Assembly (NCBI GenBank): GCA_047621665.1
Contig: JBLHMB010000011.1
Location: 17,989 to 81,988 of the forward strand
DNA length: 64,000 bases
Reading direction: 5' to 3'
Source of the DNA: Actimicrobium sp047621665
GTDB taxonomy: Bacteria; Pseudomonadota; Gammaproteobacteria; Burkholderiales; Burkholderiaceae_D
The notes below the pieces were generated by a model. That model saw only the letters and a program-made list of their open reading frames with translations. It was not told the origin of the DNA and ran no database searches. The stretch's first letter is position 1. Every line of letters starts with the position of its first letter. The translations under genes and the position numbers were made by a program. Positions 53,857-63,200 of the stretch are shown in pieces.

Positions 53857-53875
53857 AATGCAAACCACTCGCATT
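53857..53875. promoter_or_regulatory. Candidate Fur box upstream of fbpA
   Basis: AATGCAAACCACTCGCATT is a 19-base interrupted palindrome (AATGC at one end, GCATT at the other), in the style of Fur sites of betaproteobacteria. It lies about 50 bases before the fbpA start on the minus strand. Iron-dependent repression of fbpA is inferred from the family and this site. Confidence 0.45.
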
Positions 53876-53962
53876 TGATGCGCCGTGTCCGTGAGGAACT
53901 CCGTCAGACCCGGCAGTCGGGTCGCTTATAATGCGTCGCTTGACCAAGACAAGGATTTATTC

Positions 53963-54175
53963 GTGGACGTAAAAGATAGCAACGGCAACCTGCTCGCTGA
54001 CGGTGATTCAGTGAGCCTTATTAAGGATTTGAAAGTCAAGGGCACCTCGGTCACCCTCAAGCGCGGCACCATCGCCAAGAACATCCGGCTGACCGATGAC
54101 CCCGAAGAAGTCGAGTGCAATGTCGACAAGGTCAAGGGACTGGTCCTGAAAACCTGCTTCCTGAAAAAAGCCTGA
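53963..54175 (+). CDS. Short PhnA-like (alkylphosphonate utilisation) protein
   Basis: A 70-residue protein equal to the C-terminal domain of PhnA/YjdM (VKDSNGNLLADGDSVSLIKD, KRGTIAKNIRLTDD). The N-terminal zinc ribbon of full-length PhnA, about 40 residues, is absent. The GTG at 53963 has AAGGA upstream and TATAAT at 53927-53932, so an earlier ATG (53885) is likely before the promoter and not used. Despite its name, PhnA has no proven role in phosphonate use. Confidence 0.75.
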   Translation: MDVKDSNGNLLADGDSVSLIKDLKVKGTSVTLKRGTIAKNIRLTDDPEEVECNVDKVKGLVLKTCFLKKA

Positions 54176-54189
54176 CGGTCGCCCTCGCC

Positions 54190-54786
54190 ATGGACATCGA
54201 CACGACCGCCGTCAATCGTTTGCGGCAGCGCTTTGGTGAGAACGAGCAGGTCTGGTTGTTCGGGTATGGCTCGCTGATCTTCAAGGCGGGCTTCCCTTAC
54301 CTCGAGCGCAAACAAGCCAGCATCAGCGGCCATGTGCGGCGCTTCTGGCAAGGTTCGCACGATCACCGCGGCACGCCGGAATTTCCGGGCCGGGTCGTAA
54401 CGCTGGCACCGCAAGCCGGAGCGACCTGTTCCGGCATGGCCTACCTGATCCGGCCTGAAGTGTTCGATTACCTCGATCACCGCGAAAAAAATGGCTATCT
54501 GCGCTTCAGCACGACCCTGACATTTGACGATGGCAGTAACGCGCAAGCTCTGGTGTATATTGCCGATCCGGAAAATGCTGCCTACCTCGGACCTGCAACC
54601 GATACCGCGATCGCCGGCCAGATTGCCGCCGCTAGCGGACCAAGCGGACGTAATCGCGATTACCTGACCGAACTGGCCGACGCACTGGCCGGCCTCGGTA
54701 AAACCGACCCGCACGTGCAAGCCCTCGTGGACTGCCTGCCTCCTGATTCTTCACCCGACACCTTTAACAATACCGATTCACGATGA
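54190..54786 (+). CDS. chaC: Glutathione-specific gamma-glutamylcyclotransferase ChaC
   Basis: A 198-residue enzyme that cleaves glutathione to 5-oxoproline and Cys-Gly. The N-terminal substrate loop VWLFGYGSLIFK and the acidic catalytic residue in YLDHREKNGY are present, and RDYLTELADAL is near the end. It begins 14 bases after the PhnA-like gene and overlaps the next start by four bases (ATGA). Confidence 0.92.
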   Translation: MDIDTTAVNRLRQRFGENEQVWLFGYGSLIFKAGFPYLERKQASISGHVRRFWQGSHDHRGTPEFPGRVVTLAPQAGATCSGMAYLIRPEVFDYLDHREKNGYLRFSTTLTFDDGSNAQALVYIADPENAAYLGPATDTAIAGQIAAASGPSGRNRDYLTELADALAGLGKTDPHVQALVDCLPPDSSPDTFNNTDSR

Positions 54787-55262
54787 ACATCCTCTACCTC
54801 GACTTCAATGGCGTACTGCACGACAGCATGGTCATGCGCAACCGCAAGCGCGGTCTTTATCTGGCCAAGGCAGAACGCAGCTTTTTCGAATGGATGCCTA
54901 TCCTGGACGAACTGTTGGCCCCCTATCCGGAACTGAAAATCGTGCTCTCGACCAGCTGGGTGCGCGCCGTCAGTTTCGACACGGCCAAATATGATTTATC
55001 GCCGGGCTTGCAGGAACGGGTGATCGGCTCGACCTTTCATCATCCCGGTCTGTCACAGACGGCGTTCGACACGATGTCACGTGGTTTGCAGGTGCTCGGC
55101 GATGTCGAACGACGCAAGCCAGCCAACTGGTTTGCCATCGACGATGACGCATTCGGCTGGCCGGCGGCGCACCGCAACAAACTGGTTGAGACCAAACCGG
55201 ACCTTGGATTGAGCGATCCGGCGGCGCAAGATGCCGTGCGAGCGATGTTGGCAGCGCTGTGA
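54783..55262 (+). CDS. HAD-domain protein (Swiss Army Knife RNA repair-type HAD)
   Basis: A 159-residue HAD-fold protein resembling the HAD_SAK group. Motif I reads LDFNGVLHD, motif II IVLSTSW, and DDDAFGWP is a motif IV candidate. The second aspartate of motif I, which acts as acid/base in phosphatases, is asparagine. It may thus be inactive or do other chemistry. It is coupled to chaC by overlap. Confidence 0.75.
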   Translation: MNILYLDFNGVLHDSMVMRNRKRGLYLAKAERSFFEWMPILDELLAPYPELKIVLSTSWVRAVSFDTAKYDLSPGLQERVIGSTFHHPGLSQTAFDTMSRGLQVLGDVERRKPANWFAIDDDAFGWPAAHRNKLVETKPDLGLSDPAAQDAVRAMLAAL

Positions 55263-55302
55263 ACCAAGCTATGAAACACGCTGTAAATCACGCTATGAAG
55301 CA
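55255..55302 (+). repeat. Four tandem 12-bp units just before the DMT transporter start
   Basis: Units CGCTGTGAACCA, AGCTATGAAACA, CGCTGTAAATCA and CGCTATGAAGCA lie end to end and stop exactly at the ATG at 55303. The first unit contains the last codons and stop of the HAD gene, so the repeat grew from the end of that gene. Confidence 0.88.
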
Positions 55303-55764
55303 ATGAACAGCCTGTTGTATGTCATGGCGTTTTGCGCTGGTGCAGCGATCTCGATGCAAGCCGCCATCAATGGCCGTCTGGCATTGAACATCGGCGGCAA
55401 CACCGTGATGGCCGCATTGATTTCGTTTTGTATCGGTACGGTAGTGCTGAGCGTCGCGGCGATCTCGCGTGGCGGCGTCGGCAATAGCCTTGCAGCGCTG
55501 CCGGGTCAACCACCGTGGGTATTTGCCGGCGGCGTGCTGGGTGCCGGCTTCCTGTTCACGACCGCCTTTCTGGCACCGCGCATCGGTCTGACCAGCATGC
55601 TGGTACTGATCATCGCAGGACAGTTACTGATGTCGATCACGGTCGACAACTTCGGATTACTGGGCTCGGCCTTACGCCCCGTGTCACCGGTGCGACTGAC
55701 CGGTGTCGTGGTGGTACTGGGCGGCGTGCTGCTGACCCTGTTCGGTGACCGGATCGGCAAGTAG
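55303..55764 (+). CDS. Small DMT-family transporter (DUF606/YdcZ-like)
   Basis: A 153-residue inner-membrane protein with about five hydrophobic segments and the family start LLYVMAFCAGAAISMQAAIN. GAGFLFTTAFLAPRIGLTSM and ITVDNFGLLG are typical of DUF606. Substrate unknown. The four 12-bp repeats occupy its leader, leaving no clear ribosome-binding site. Confidence 0.88.
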   Translation: MNSLLYVMAFCAGAAISMQAAINGRLALNIGGNTVMAALISFCIGTVVLSVAAISRGGVGNSLAALPGQPPWVFAGGVLGAGFLFTTAFLAPRIGLTSMLVLIIAGQLLMSITVDNFGLLGSALRPVSPVRLTGVVVVLGGVLLTLFGDRIGK

Positions 55765-55799
55765 CATCAACAGCAAACCGGCCCGGCCCGGCCAACGTA

Positions 55800-56990
55800 T
55801 TAGCCGGCCACGCCGACCGGTGCGCCTTCTTCATCAAACCCTTGCGCGACCGAAATCGTCACAATGCCGATCATGCCCAGCGCATCGCGCATGTCCGCCA
55901 GTTCGCTGTCCAGATCGGCTGTCTGCAACAGCGGCTTTTCCGATGAGGCCACCAGTGCCGCATCGCTGCTGGCGTAGAGATTCACACGCAGTACTTTCTC
56001 ATCACCGACTTCAGCCGGACCCATCACGGCGCGGGTCGCTGCAACATCGACGCCCTGCTCGCTCAATGCATGGTTCAGATCCGACATCATCTGCAACATG
56101 AAGTACTCGGCAATCCCGCGCTCTTTGCCACCGTGGAACAGATCCTGATACAGGAAATGCACCTCGACTTCGCGCCCGGCCGGACCGAAACAGCGCCGCA
56201 CCAGCGGCGTGACCTGCTCGGTCCATTGCTGGAAACGACTTTCGCGGGCTGCGTACCAGGCATCGGCAGCAACTTCATCGGCAGGTGCCTGATAAAACTT
56301 GTCGTCCACCGGTTTCATTGAAAAACCGAGCAGAAAACGCAGTTCGACAGCCAGATCATCGGCTGCGAACGGCTCGTCAACCGGCTCGGCAAAGCTGCGC
56401 GAAATCGCCGTCGCGGTGGCCGCGCGCATGTCATGCATCGAAGCATGGGCGTCGCGCACCATTTCATGCAGATGGCTAAACGTGATGCTGTCGATTTCAT
56501 CGAGCTGATAGGCGTGGTTGACCAGCACGACGGTAGCGTCCGGACTTTCCAGTCCGGCTTCCTGCAAACTGCGCGTCAACAGTTCGTAGGCTTCCTGATC
56601 CTGAAAACACTGCGCGCCTTTCAAGCCGCCGGTGGTGTGCAGGAACAGCGGGATCACGAACGCATTGACTTCCGTGGCCGCACTGCCCTCGCGCCCGATG
56701 ACGACGACTTCGGCGACTTCTTCCATTGCCTCCTTGAGCAGAACATGCGCACGGAGCGCTTCATGACGGGTCCATTCCAACGCTTCGTAGAGAATGTCGT
56801 CTTTCTTCTGGTGCAGGCATTTCTTGATGATCTTGTAAAAGTCTTCCCGGTTCTGAACCGTCGTGGCATTCTTCGCCGGGCTGCCCGCCAGGTAGGCAGA
56901 CAACGCACACAATTGCCGCGTCATCGCTTCGTCTTTTTGCTCCGGCGATTCGACCGATTTACGGGGGGCGGGCTTTTTATTTTTTGGCAT
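55800..56990 (-). CDS. DUF2863 family protein
   Basis: A 396-residue protein matching the DUF2863 family, found mostly in Betaproteobacteria. The basic start MPKNKKPAPRKS is followed by CALSAYLAGSPAKNATTVQN and AFVIPLFLHTTGGLKG. The C-terminal half includes FLYQDLFHGGKERGIAEYFML. No catalytic motif is recognised; function unknown. Confidence 0.83.
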   Translation of the reverse strand: MPKNKKPAPRKSVESPEQKDEAMTRQLCALSAYLAGSPAKNATTVQNREDFYKIIKKCLHQKKDDILYEALEWTRHEALRAHVLLKEAMEEVAEVVVIGREGSAATEVNAFVIPLFLHTTGGLKGAQCFQDQEAYELLTRSLQEAGLESPDATVVLVNHAYQLDEIDSITFSHLHEMVRDAHASMHDMRAATATAISRSFAEPVDEPFAADDLAVELRFLLGFSMKPVDDKFYQAPADEVAADAWYAARESRFQQWTEQVTPLVRRCFGPAGREVEVHFLYQDLFHGGKERGIAEYFMLQMMSDLNHALSEQGVDVAATRAVMGPAEVGDEKVLRVNLYASSDAALVASSEKPLLQTADLDSELADMRDALGMIGIVTISVAQGFDEEGAPVGVAG

Positions 56991-57020
56991 GGTGTTCTTC
57001 TGGGTAAGGTCAACAAATTA

Positions 57021-57617
57021 ATGGAATCGGAACTGCCTGCGCGGCGCGCGCACTGTGCACGCTGCCTGCGACCGCAGACAACCTGTATCTGCGTCTGGAT
57101 CACGCCAGTGGCCGTGTCGACCGAGGTCGTCATCTTGCAGCATCCGCTGGAAACCGGCAACGCCAAGGGCAGCGCACGGCTGCTGCACCTGAGCCTGTCC
57201 GGCAGCCACTTGGTGCAGGGTGAAACATTCACCGAAGCACAATGGCAAGCACTGCTGGCCGGGCGCCACACGGTGCTGCTGTATCCGGATCAGCCCGGCA
57301 GCACGGCTTCGCCGTCGCCGGCCGGCACGGACCTGACACAATTGCGCGTGATTGTACTGGATGGCACCTGGCGCAAGAGCCGAAAAATGCTGCATCGTGA
57401 TCCCCGCTTGCAGCAATTGCCGCGTCTGGCCTTACAGGATGCACCGGCCTCGCGTTATCACATTCGCAAAGCCCGGCGCGCCGACCAGTTGTCGACACTG
57501 GAAGCAACTTGCCATGCGCTGCTGCAGCTGGGTGAACCGGCAGGCGAACTGCAACGCTTGCTGCACGCGTTCGATGGGTTTGTGGCGCAACAAGCCCGCT
57601 ACAAAATTGACCACTAA
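57021..57617 (+). CDS. tapT: tRNA-uridine aminocarboxypropyltransferase (DTW domain)
   Basis: A 198-residue DTW-domain enzyme that installs acp3U in tRNA using SAM. The zinc-type cysteines are CARCLRPQTTCIC. The DTW motif reads DGTWRKSRKML, with QHPLETGNAKGSARLL as an added SAM-side region. AAGGT lies ahead of ATG 57021. It diverges from the DUF2863 gene. Confidence 0.9.
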   Translation: MESELPARRAHCARCLRPQTTCICVWITPVAVSTEVVILQHPLETGNAKGSARLLHLSLSGSHLVQGETFTEAQWQALLAGRHTVLLYPDQPGSTASPSPAGTDLTQLRVIVLDGTWRKSRKMLHRDPRLQQLPRLALQDAPASRYHIRKARRADQLSTLEATCHALLQLGEPAGELQRLLHAFDGFVAQQARYKIDH

Positions 57618-57704
57618 AAATAAGCACTTCGATAGGCGCCGCGATAAGCACGACGGTATTGCCAAGAGTAAAATCCGCATTCCAAAATAGGATTGCTCCA
57701 CTCG

Positions 57705-59117
57705 ATGCCGATTACCGTTCCCCGCCGCCGTACTGCCGTTCTCACCGAAGTTTCCAATTTGTGGCGCCTGGCCTGGCCTGTCGTGATCGGTCAACTGGCC
57801 ACCGTGGGCATGTCAGTCGCCGATGTGGCAATGACCGGCCACTTGAGCGCCGATGACCTGGCAGCCGTGTCGCTGGGATCATCTATCTGGACCATCGTGA
57901 TCGTCACCGTGATGGGCATCATGATGGCAATCAATGCCGTGGTTGCCCATGAAGTCGGGGCCGGTACGATGTCGCGCATTCCGCATGCAGTACGACAATC
58001 ATTATGGAAAGCGGTTGGTATCGGTCTGATTGCTACCGTACTGACCAACTGGTCGACACTCATCTTCGACCACCTGGGTCTGGAACCACTGGTACGCGAT
58101 AAGGCGGTGATGTTTGTCCACATCATCAGCATCGGCGCGCTGCCGTTTGCGGCCTTCCGTGTCCTGTACGGTTACAGCGCGAGTCTGAACCAGACCAAAC
58201 CGGCGATGGTGATTGCGCTACTCGGACTGCTGTTCAATATTTTCGTGAACTGGTTGCTGATTTTTGGCAACTGGGGTTTCCCGCAACTCGGTGCGATCGG
58301 CTGCGCGTGGGCTACCTGCCTCGGCTTGTGGCTGATGCTGGTAGCCATGATCTGGTGGATCCGGCACGCTCCCGCGTATCGCAGCAGCACGCCATTCACG
58401 CATTGGGAGCGGCCCGACTGGCCGGAAATCCTGCATCTTCTAAAAATGGGTTTGCCGATTGGTGTGACCTATTTTGCCGAGGTCAGCGCCTTCTGCATGA
58501 TTGGCTTGCTGGTCGCGCGCTTCGGTGCGATCACGGTATCGGCGCACCAGATCGCGTTGAATTTTTCATCGCTGGTATTCATGGTGCCGTTGGGACTCGG
58601 TATTGCGCTGCTGACCCGTGTCGGCCAGGCCGCCGGCGAAGGTGATCCGCAACGGGCCCGCTTCGTGGCATGGGTCGGCGTTGGTTTGTCGCTCGCCTTT
58701 GGCGTTGCGTCAGCGGCCCTGATTGCCTTGTTTCGCACTCAGATCGCGGCCGCTTACACCTCCGATCCGGCCGTACAGGAACTGACCGGGCATCTGCTCC
58801 TGCTGGCTGCCTTGTTCCAGTTGTCGGATGCGACCCAGGTTGCGGCTTCCTGTGCGATTCGTGGTTACAAGGTCACCCGGCCGCCGATGCTAATCCACCT
58901 GATGGCGTTCTGGGGCTTTTCGATTCCGCTCGGTTGCGTGCTCGGACTAGCCCCTGCCTGGCTGCCGTGGGGACCGGCGCAACCAATGATGGCGACCGGC
59001 TTCTGGATCGGTCTCACGCTGGGTCTGTCGATCGCGGCCGTCTTGCTGGTATGGTACCTGCACCGATTATCGAGCAGGCGGATCGCGCGCTGGCGTGCCG
59101 GCGCGCTGTCGGCATAA
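57705..59117 (+). CDS. norM: MATE family efflux transporter
   Basis: A 470-residue multidrug exporter of the MATE family with about twelve hydrophobic segments in two halves. The first helix shows LWRLAWPVVIGQLATVGMSV and MTGHLSADDLAA; the second half shows MGLPIGVTYFAEVSAF. Na+ or H+ drives it; substrate unknown. Start at ATG 57705. Confidence 0.92.
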   Translation: MPITVPRRRTAVLTEVSNLWRLAWPVVIGQLATVGMSVADVAMTGHLSADDLAAVSLGSSIWTIVIVTVMGIMMAINAVVAHEVGAGTMSRIPHAVRQSLWKAVGIGLIATVLTNWSTLIFDHLGLEPLVRDKAVMFVHIISIGALPFAAFRVLYGYSASLNQTKPAMVIALLGLLFNIFVNWLLIFGNWGFPQLGAIGCAWATCLGLWLMLVAMIWWIRHAPAYRSSTPFTHWERPDWPEILHLLKMGLPIGVTYFAEVSAFCMIGLLVARFGAITVSAHQIALNFSSLVFMVPLGLGIALLTRVGQAAGEGDPQRARFVAWVGVGLSLAFGVASAALIALFRTQIAAAYTSDPAVQELTGHLLLLAALFQLSDATQVAASCAIRGYKVTRPPMLIHLMAFWGFSIPLGCVLGLAPAWLPWGPAQPMMATGFWIGLTLGLSIAAVLLVWYLHRLSSRRIARWRAGALSA

Positions 59118-59202
59118 CTAAGTTTCGGCGGCTTTTACCGAAAGACAATCTGCATCAGGTACGATGCAGCGAACTTTTCAGCCATTTACCCCAGGAGCGC
59201 TC

Positions 59203-60261
59203 ATGACGCATCCCGAACTGCACCAAAAATTTTTCTTGCTGTTGCTGATTGCCGTGACCATCGCCTTCGGCTGGATCCTGCTGCCTTTTATTGGCGCCGT
59301 ATTCTGGGCCTCGGTGCTGGCGCTGTTATTTGCACCATTGCATCGACGCCTGCTGAACCGTTTCGGCCAGCGTCACACGCTGTCGGCACTGACCACACTG
59401 ATGGTGGTGCTGTTCATCGTGATTCTGCCGCTGACGCTCATTGGCGTGTCGCTGGCGCAGGAAGGCGCCTTGGTGTACCAGAAAATTCGCACTGGATCGC
59501 TCGACTTCGGTACGTATTTTCAGCAGATTCTCGCGGCACTGCCGCAATGGCTGGTCACGCAATTGCAGCGTCTCGGCATGGCCGACTTCACCGAATTGCA
59601 AGCCAAAGTATCACTGGTCATCCGCCAGGGCAGCCAGACCATTGCAGGCCAGGTTCTCAACATCACCCAGAACACGTTTGATTTCGCCATCGGTTTCGGC
59701 ATGATGCTGTACCTGCTGTTCTTCCTGCTGCGCGATGGCGCGGCACTGTCTGCCCGCATCAAGCATGTGATTCCGCTGGAACGTGAGCAGAAAAAACAGC
59801 TGATCGCGAAGTTCGCCACCGTCATCCGTGCCACCGTCAAGGGCAACATCGTCGTTGCCGCCAGCCAGGGTGCGCTTGGCGGCTTGATGTTCTGGTTTCT
59901 CGGCATCCAGGGTGCGCTGTTGTGGGGGGTGCTGATGGCGGTGTTGTCGCTATTGCCGGCGATCGGTGCGGCCCTTATCTGGGGCCCGGTGGCGATCTAC
60001 TTTCTGCTGACCGGAGCGATCTGGCAGGGAGTTACCCTGATCGCCTTCGGTGTGCTGGTGATCGGTCTGGTCGACAATATCCTGCGTCCGCTCCTGGTCG
60101 GCAAGGACACCCAGATGCCGGATTACGTGGTACTGATATCTACCGTCGGCGGAATTTCGATTTTTGGACTAAGTGGTTTCGTAGTCGGTCCCTCTATTGC
60201 AGCAATGTTCATGGCTGGCTGGACGCTGCTGGAACGTGAAAAAGACCAGGCGAGGACCTGA
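59203..60261 (+). CDS. AI-2E transporter family permease (second copy type)
   Basis: A 352-residue permease related to YdiK of E. coli. Hydrophobic segments are seen near 9-45, 60-85, 150-180 and 205-310. The family block LLPAIGAALIWGPVAIYFLL differs from the first family member (27706) at the PYFGP motif. AGGAGCG precedes ATG 59203. Its stop is followed after one base by the start of the next gene. Confidence 0.88.
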   Translation: MTHPELHQKFFLLLLIAVTIAFGWILLPFIGAVFWASVLALLFAPLHRRLLNRFGQRHTLSALTTLMVVLFIVILPLTLIGVSLAQEGALVYQKIRTGSLDFGTYFQQILAALPQWLVTQLQRLGMADFTELQAKVSLVIRQGSQTIAGQVLNITQNTFDFAIGFGMMLYLLFFLLRDGAALSARIKHVIPLEREQKKQLIAKFATVIRATVKGNIVVAASQGALGGLMFWFLGIQGALLWGVLMAVLSLLPAIGAALIWGPVAIYFLLTGAIWQGVTLIAFGVLVIGLVDNILRPLLVGKDTQMPDYVVLISTVGGISIFGLSGFVVGPSIAAMFMAGWTLLEREKDQART

Positions 60262-60262
60262 C

Positions 60263-63200
60263 ATGACAGCACAAGAAAATCCATTGATCTCCGACGGGCT
60301 GAACATGACCATCACCGCCCAGCATTACCGTTCACTGTTCGAACAGCATCCGGACGCTGTCGCTTCGTTTGACGTGCGCGGAAATTTTGTCGCGCTCAAT
60401 CCGGCTGCCGAAAAACTGCTCGGTTACACCTCAGCGGAATTGATCGGCACCACCTATTTTTCGCTGATCGCCGAAAGCCATCAGCAAATCGTGTTCGACC
60501 ATTTTCTGCTCGCGCTCGCTGGCACCAGTGCTACCTACGAGATGCGCGTAGCCGTAAAATCCGGTGCCACAATTTTGCTCCAGGCCACCAACCTGCCGAT
60601 CATGATCGATGGCATCGCCGTCGGTATCTATGGTATTGCCAGGGACATCACCAGCGAGGCAGCAGCGACCGAGCAGCAACGCATCACCAATGAGCGCTTT
60701 CGTAATGTTGCGCGCGCCACCACCGACACGATCTGGGAGTGGAACCTGGGCGACGATTCGATCTGGTTGAGCGACGGCATGCACGCCCAGTTCGGCTATC
60801 GCGTCGGTGAAATTGACCCCGACAGTAGCTCCTGGTCCGAGCGGATCCATCCGGAAGACAGGCAGCGCGTACTAAGCGGTATCCATGCCGTCATTGACGG
60901 CAACGATAACGACTGGAGCGATGAATACCGCTTTCGCCGGCGCGATGCCAGCTATGCGTTTGTCGCCGACCGCGGTTTTGTCATTCGCGACGAGGCGCAG
61001 CAACCGGTACGCATGATCGGTGGTATCAGCGATGTCAGCGCGCGTCATGCATCGACCTTGCTGCTCGACCGGCTCAACCGTGCATTACGTATGCTCAGTG
61101 CCAGCAACAAAGTACTGATCCGCGCCGGCTCCGAACAGGAATTGATCGATAGTATCTGCCGTATTGCCTGTGACTTTGGCGGTTACCTGATGGCCTGGGT
61201 CGGCTATGCCGACAACGACCCGCATTGCAGTATCCGGCCGGTAGCCCAGGCCGGCATTGATCGGGACCTGCTCACCAGTATTTCGATCAGCTGGTCGGCC
61301 GATCACCCCACCGGTCAGGGACCGTCCGGTCAGGCAATCCGCAGCGGTGAGCCTGCCTTGATGGAAAACGTTCTGCAGGATGCGCGCTTTACAGCATGGT
61401 GGTCGTATGCCGAACAGATGGGTTTTTCGACCGTCATCAGTCTGCCGCTAAGCCATGACGGCAAGAGCTTCGGTATCGTCACGCTGTACTCGTGCGAAGA
61501 CCGCTCGGTCCCGCCGGAAGAAATGACCTTGCTGTGCGAGCTGGCCGACAACCTCGCCTTCGGCATCGAAAACCGCCGGATTGAAGAAGAACGCCGGCGT
61601 CTGCAAGTCACGGTCGAGAAAGTCGCTGCGGCAGTATCCTCGACCTCGACCAGCAAAGCCGAACTATTCTTCGAACAGCTCGCCCGCAACATGGTTGATG
61701 CGGTTGACGCCCATGCCGGCTTCATTGCGAGGCTGGAGGACAGTAGCCACGACTCCGCCAGAACCGTGGCTGCCATCATCGGTACCCGGGTCCACGCTAA
61801 CTTTGACTGCCCGCTGCACTTTACACCGTGCGCCCATCTGTTTGCGCAGGGTGAGTGCGTCATTGCGGATACACTCGAGGCCGGCTTCCCGGGACCGCCA
61901 ACCTTCCTTACCGAGGCGATGCGCAGTTGCGTCGGTTTGCGACTCGACAACACCGATGGCCAGCCGATCGGTATGTTATTTGTCCTGTTCCGCGATAGCC
62001 TGAGACGAACGGACCAGACCCGCTCGACACTGCAGATCTTCGGTGCCCGCGCCAGTGCGGAACTGGAACGTCAAAGCGCCGATGTGCGCCTGCGCGACCA
62101 GGCCGCGCTGCTCGATCTGGCAACCGATGCCATCATCGTGCGCGACATGCAAGGTATGGTGACCTTCTGGAATCACGGTGCGCAACGCCTGTATGGATGG
62201 AGCAGTACGGAAGCGCAAGGCGATGCCATGCTCAGCCGCACCAGCGCTGAAACACAGGAGTTGTTCGAGCCGCTGGAACGGATCGTGAAGGACGGTGAAT
62301 GGCGTGGCGAACTACTGCAGCGACGCAAGGACGGTGGCGCAGTTGCAGTCGAGGCACGCTGGACCCTGATCCGCGGCGACGACGGCGCACCGCAATCAAT
62401 CCTGGCCATCGAAACGGACATCACGCAACGCAAGTTCGCTGCCAGCGAGATCGAACATCTGGCTTTTTATGATCGACTGACCGATCTACCCAACCGGTTG
62501 CTGCTACGCGATCGCCTGCAACACGCCCTCGAGGCCAATGGACGCAGTGGTCACCACGGCGCGCTGCTGTGCATCAATCTCGATAACTTCAAGTCGCTCA
62601 ACGACACGCTCGGTCACGACATGGGTGACCTGCTGCTGCAGCTGGTTGCGGTACGTCTGAGTTACTGTCTGCGTGCCAGCGATACCGTGGCCCGCATCGG
62701 CGGCGATGAGTTTGTGATCCTGCTGGTTGATCTGTGCGCGCAATCGGATGAAGCAGCCTCACGTGCCAAAATGATCGCTGAAAAAATCATCGATGCCTTC
62801 AAAGACCCGTTCCAGCTTGGCACCGACGAGCCCAGTACCACCCCGAGTATCGGCATCACATTATTCTCGACAGCAACAGACAGCATCGACGAGCTGCTAC
62901 GCCGCGCCGACCTGGCGATGTACCAGGCCAAATCGGCCGGTCGCAACACCATGCGGTTTTTTGATCCTGACATGCAAGCCGCCGTCAACGCGCGCATTGT
63001 GCTGGAAACCGAGATGCGTAGCGCCTTGCGACTCGGCCAGTTTTTTCTGCATTACCAGCCGCAGGTGGATGCGGCCGGCCGACCCACCGGTGCTGAAGCG
63101 CTGGTGCGATGGAATCATCCGCAACGCGGCATGGTGCCGCCGTTTGCCTTCATCCCTCTGGCAGAAGAAACCGGACTGATCATTGCGCTGGGCAGCTGGG

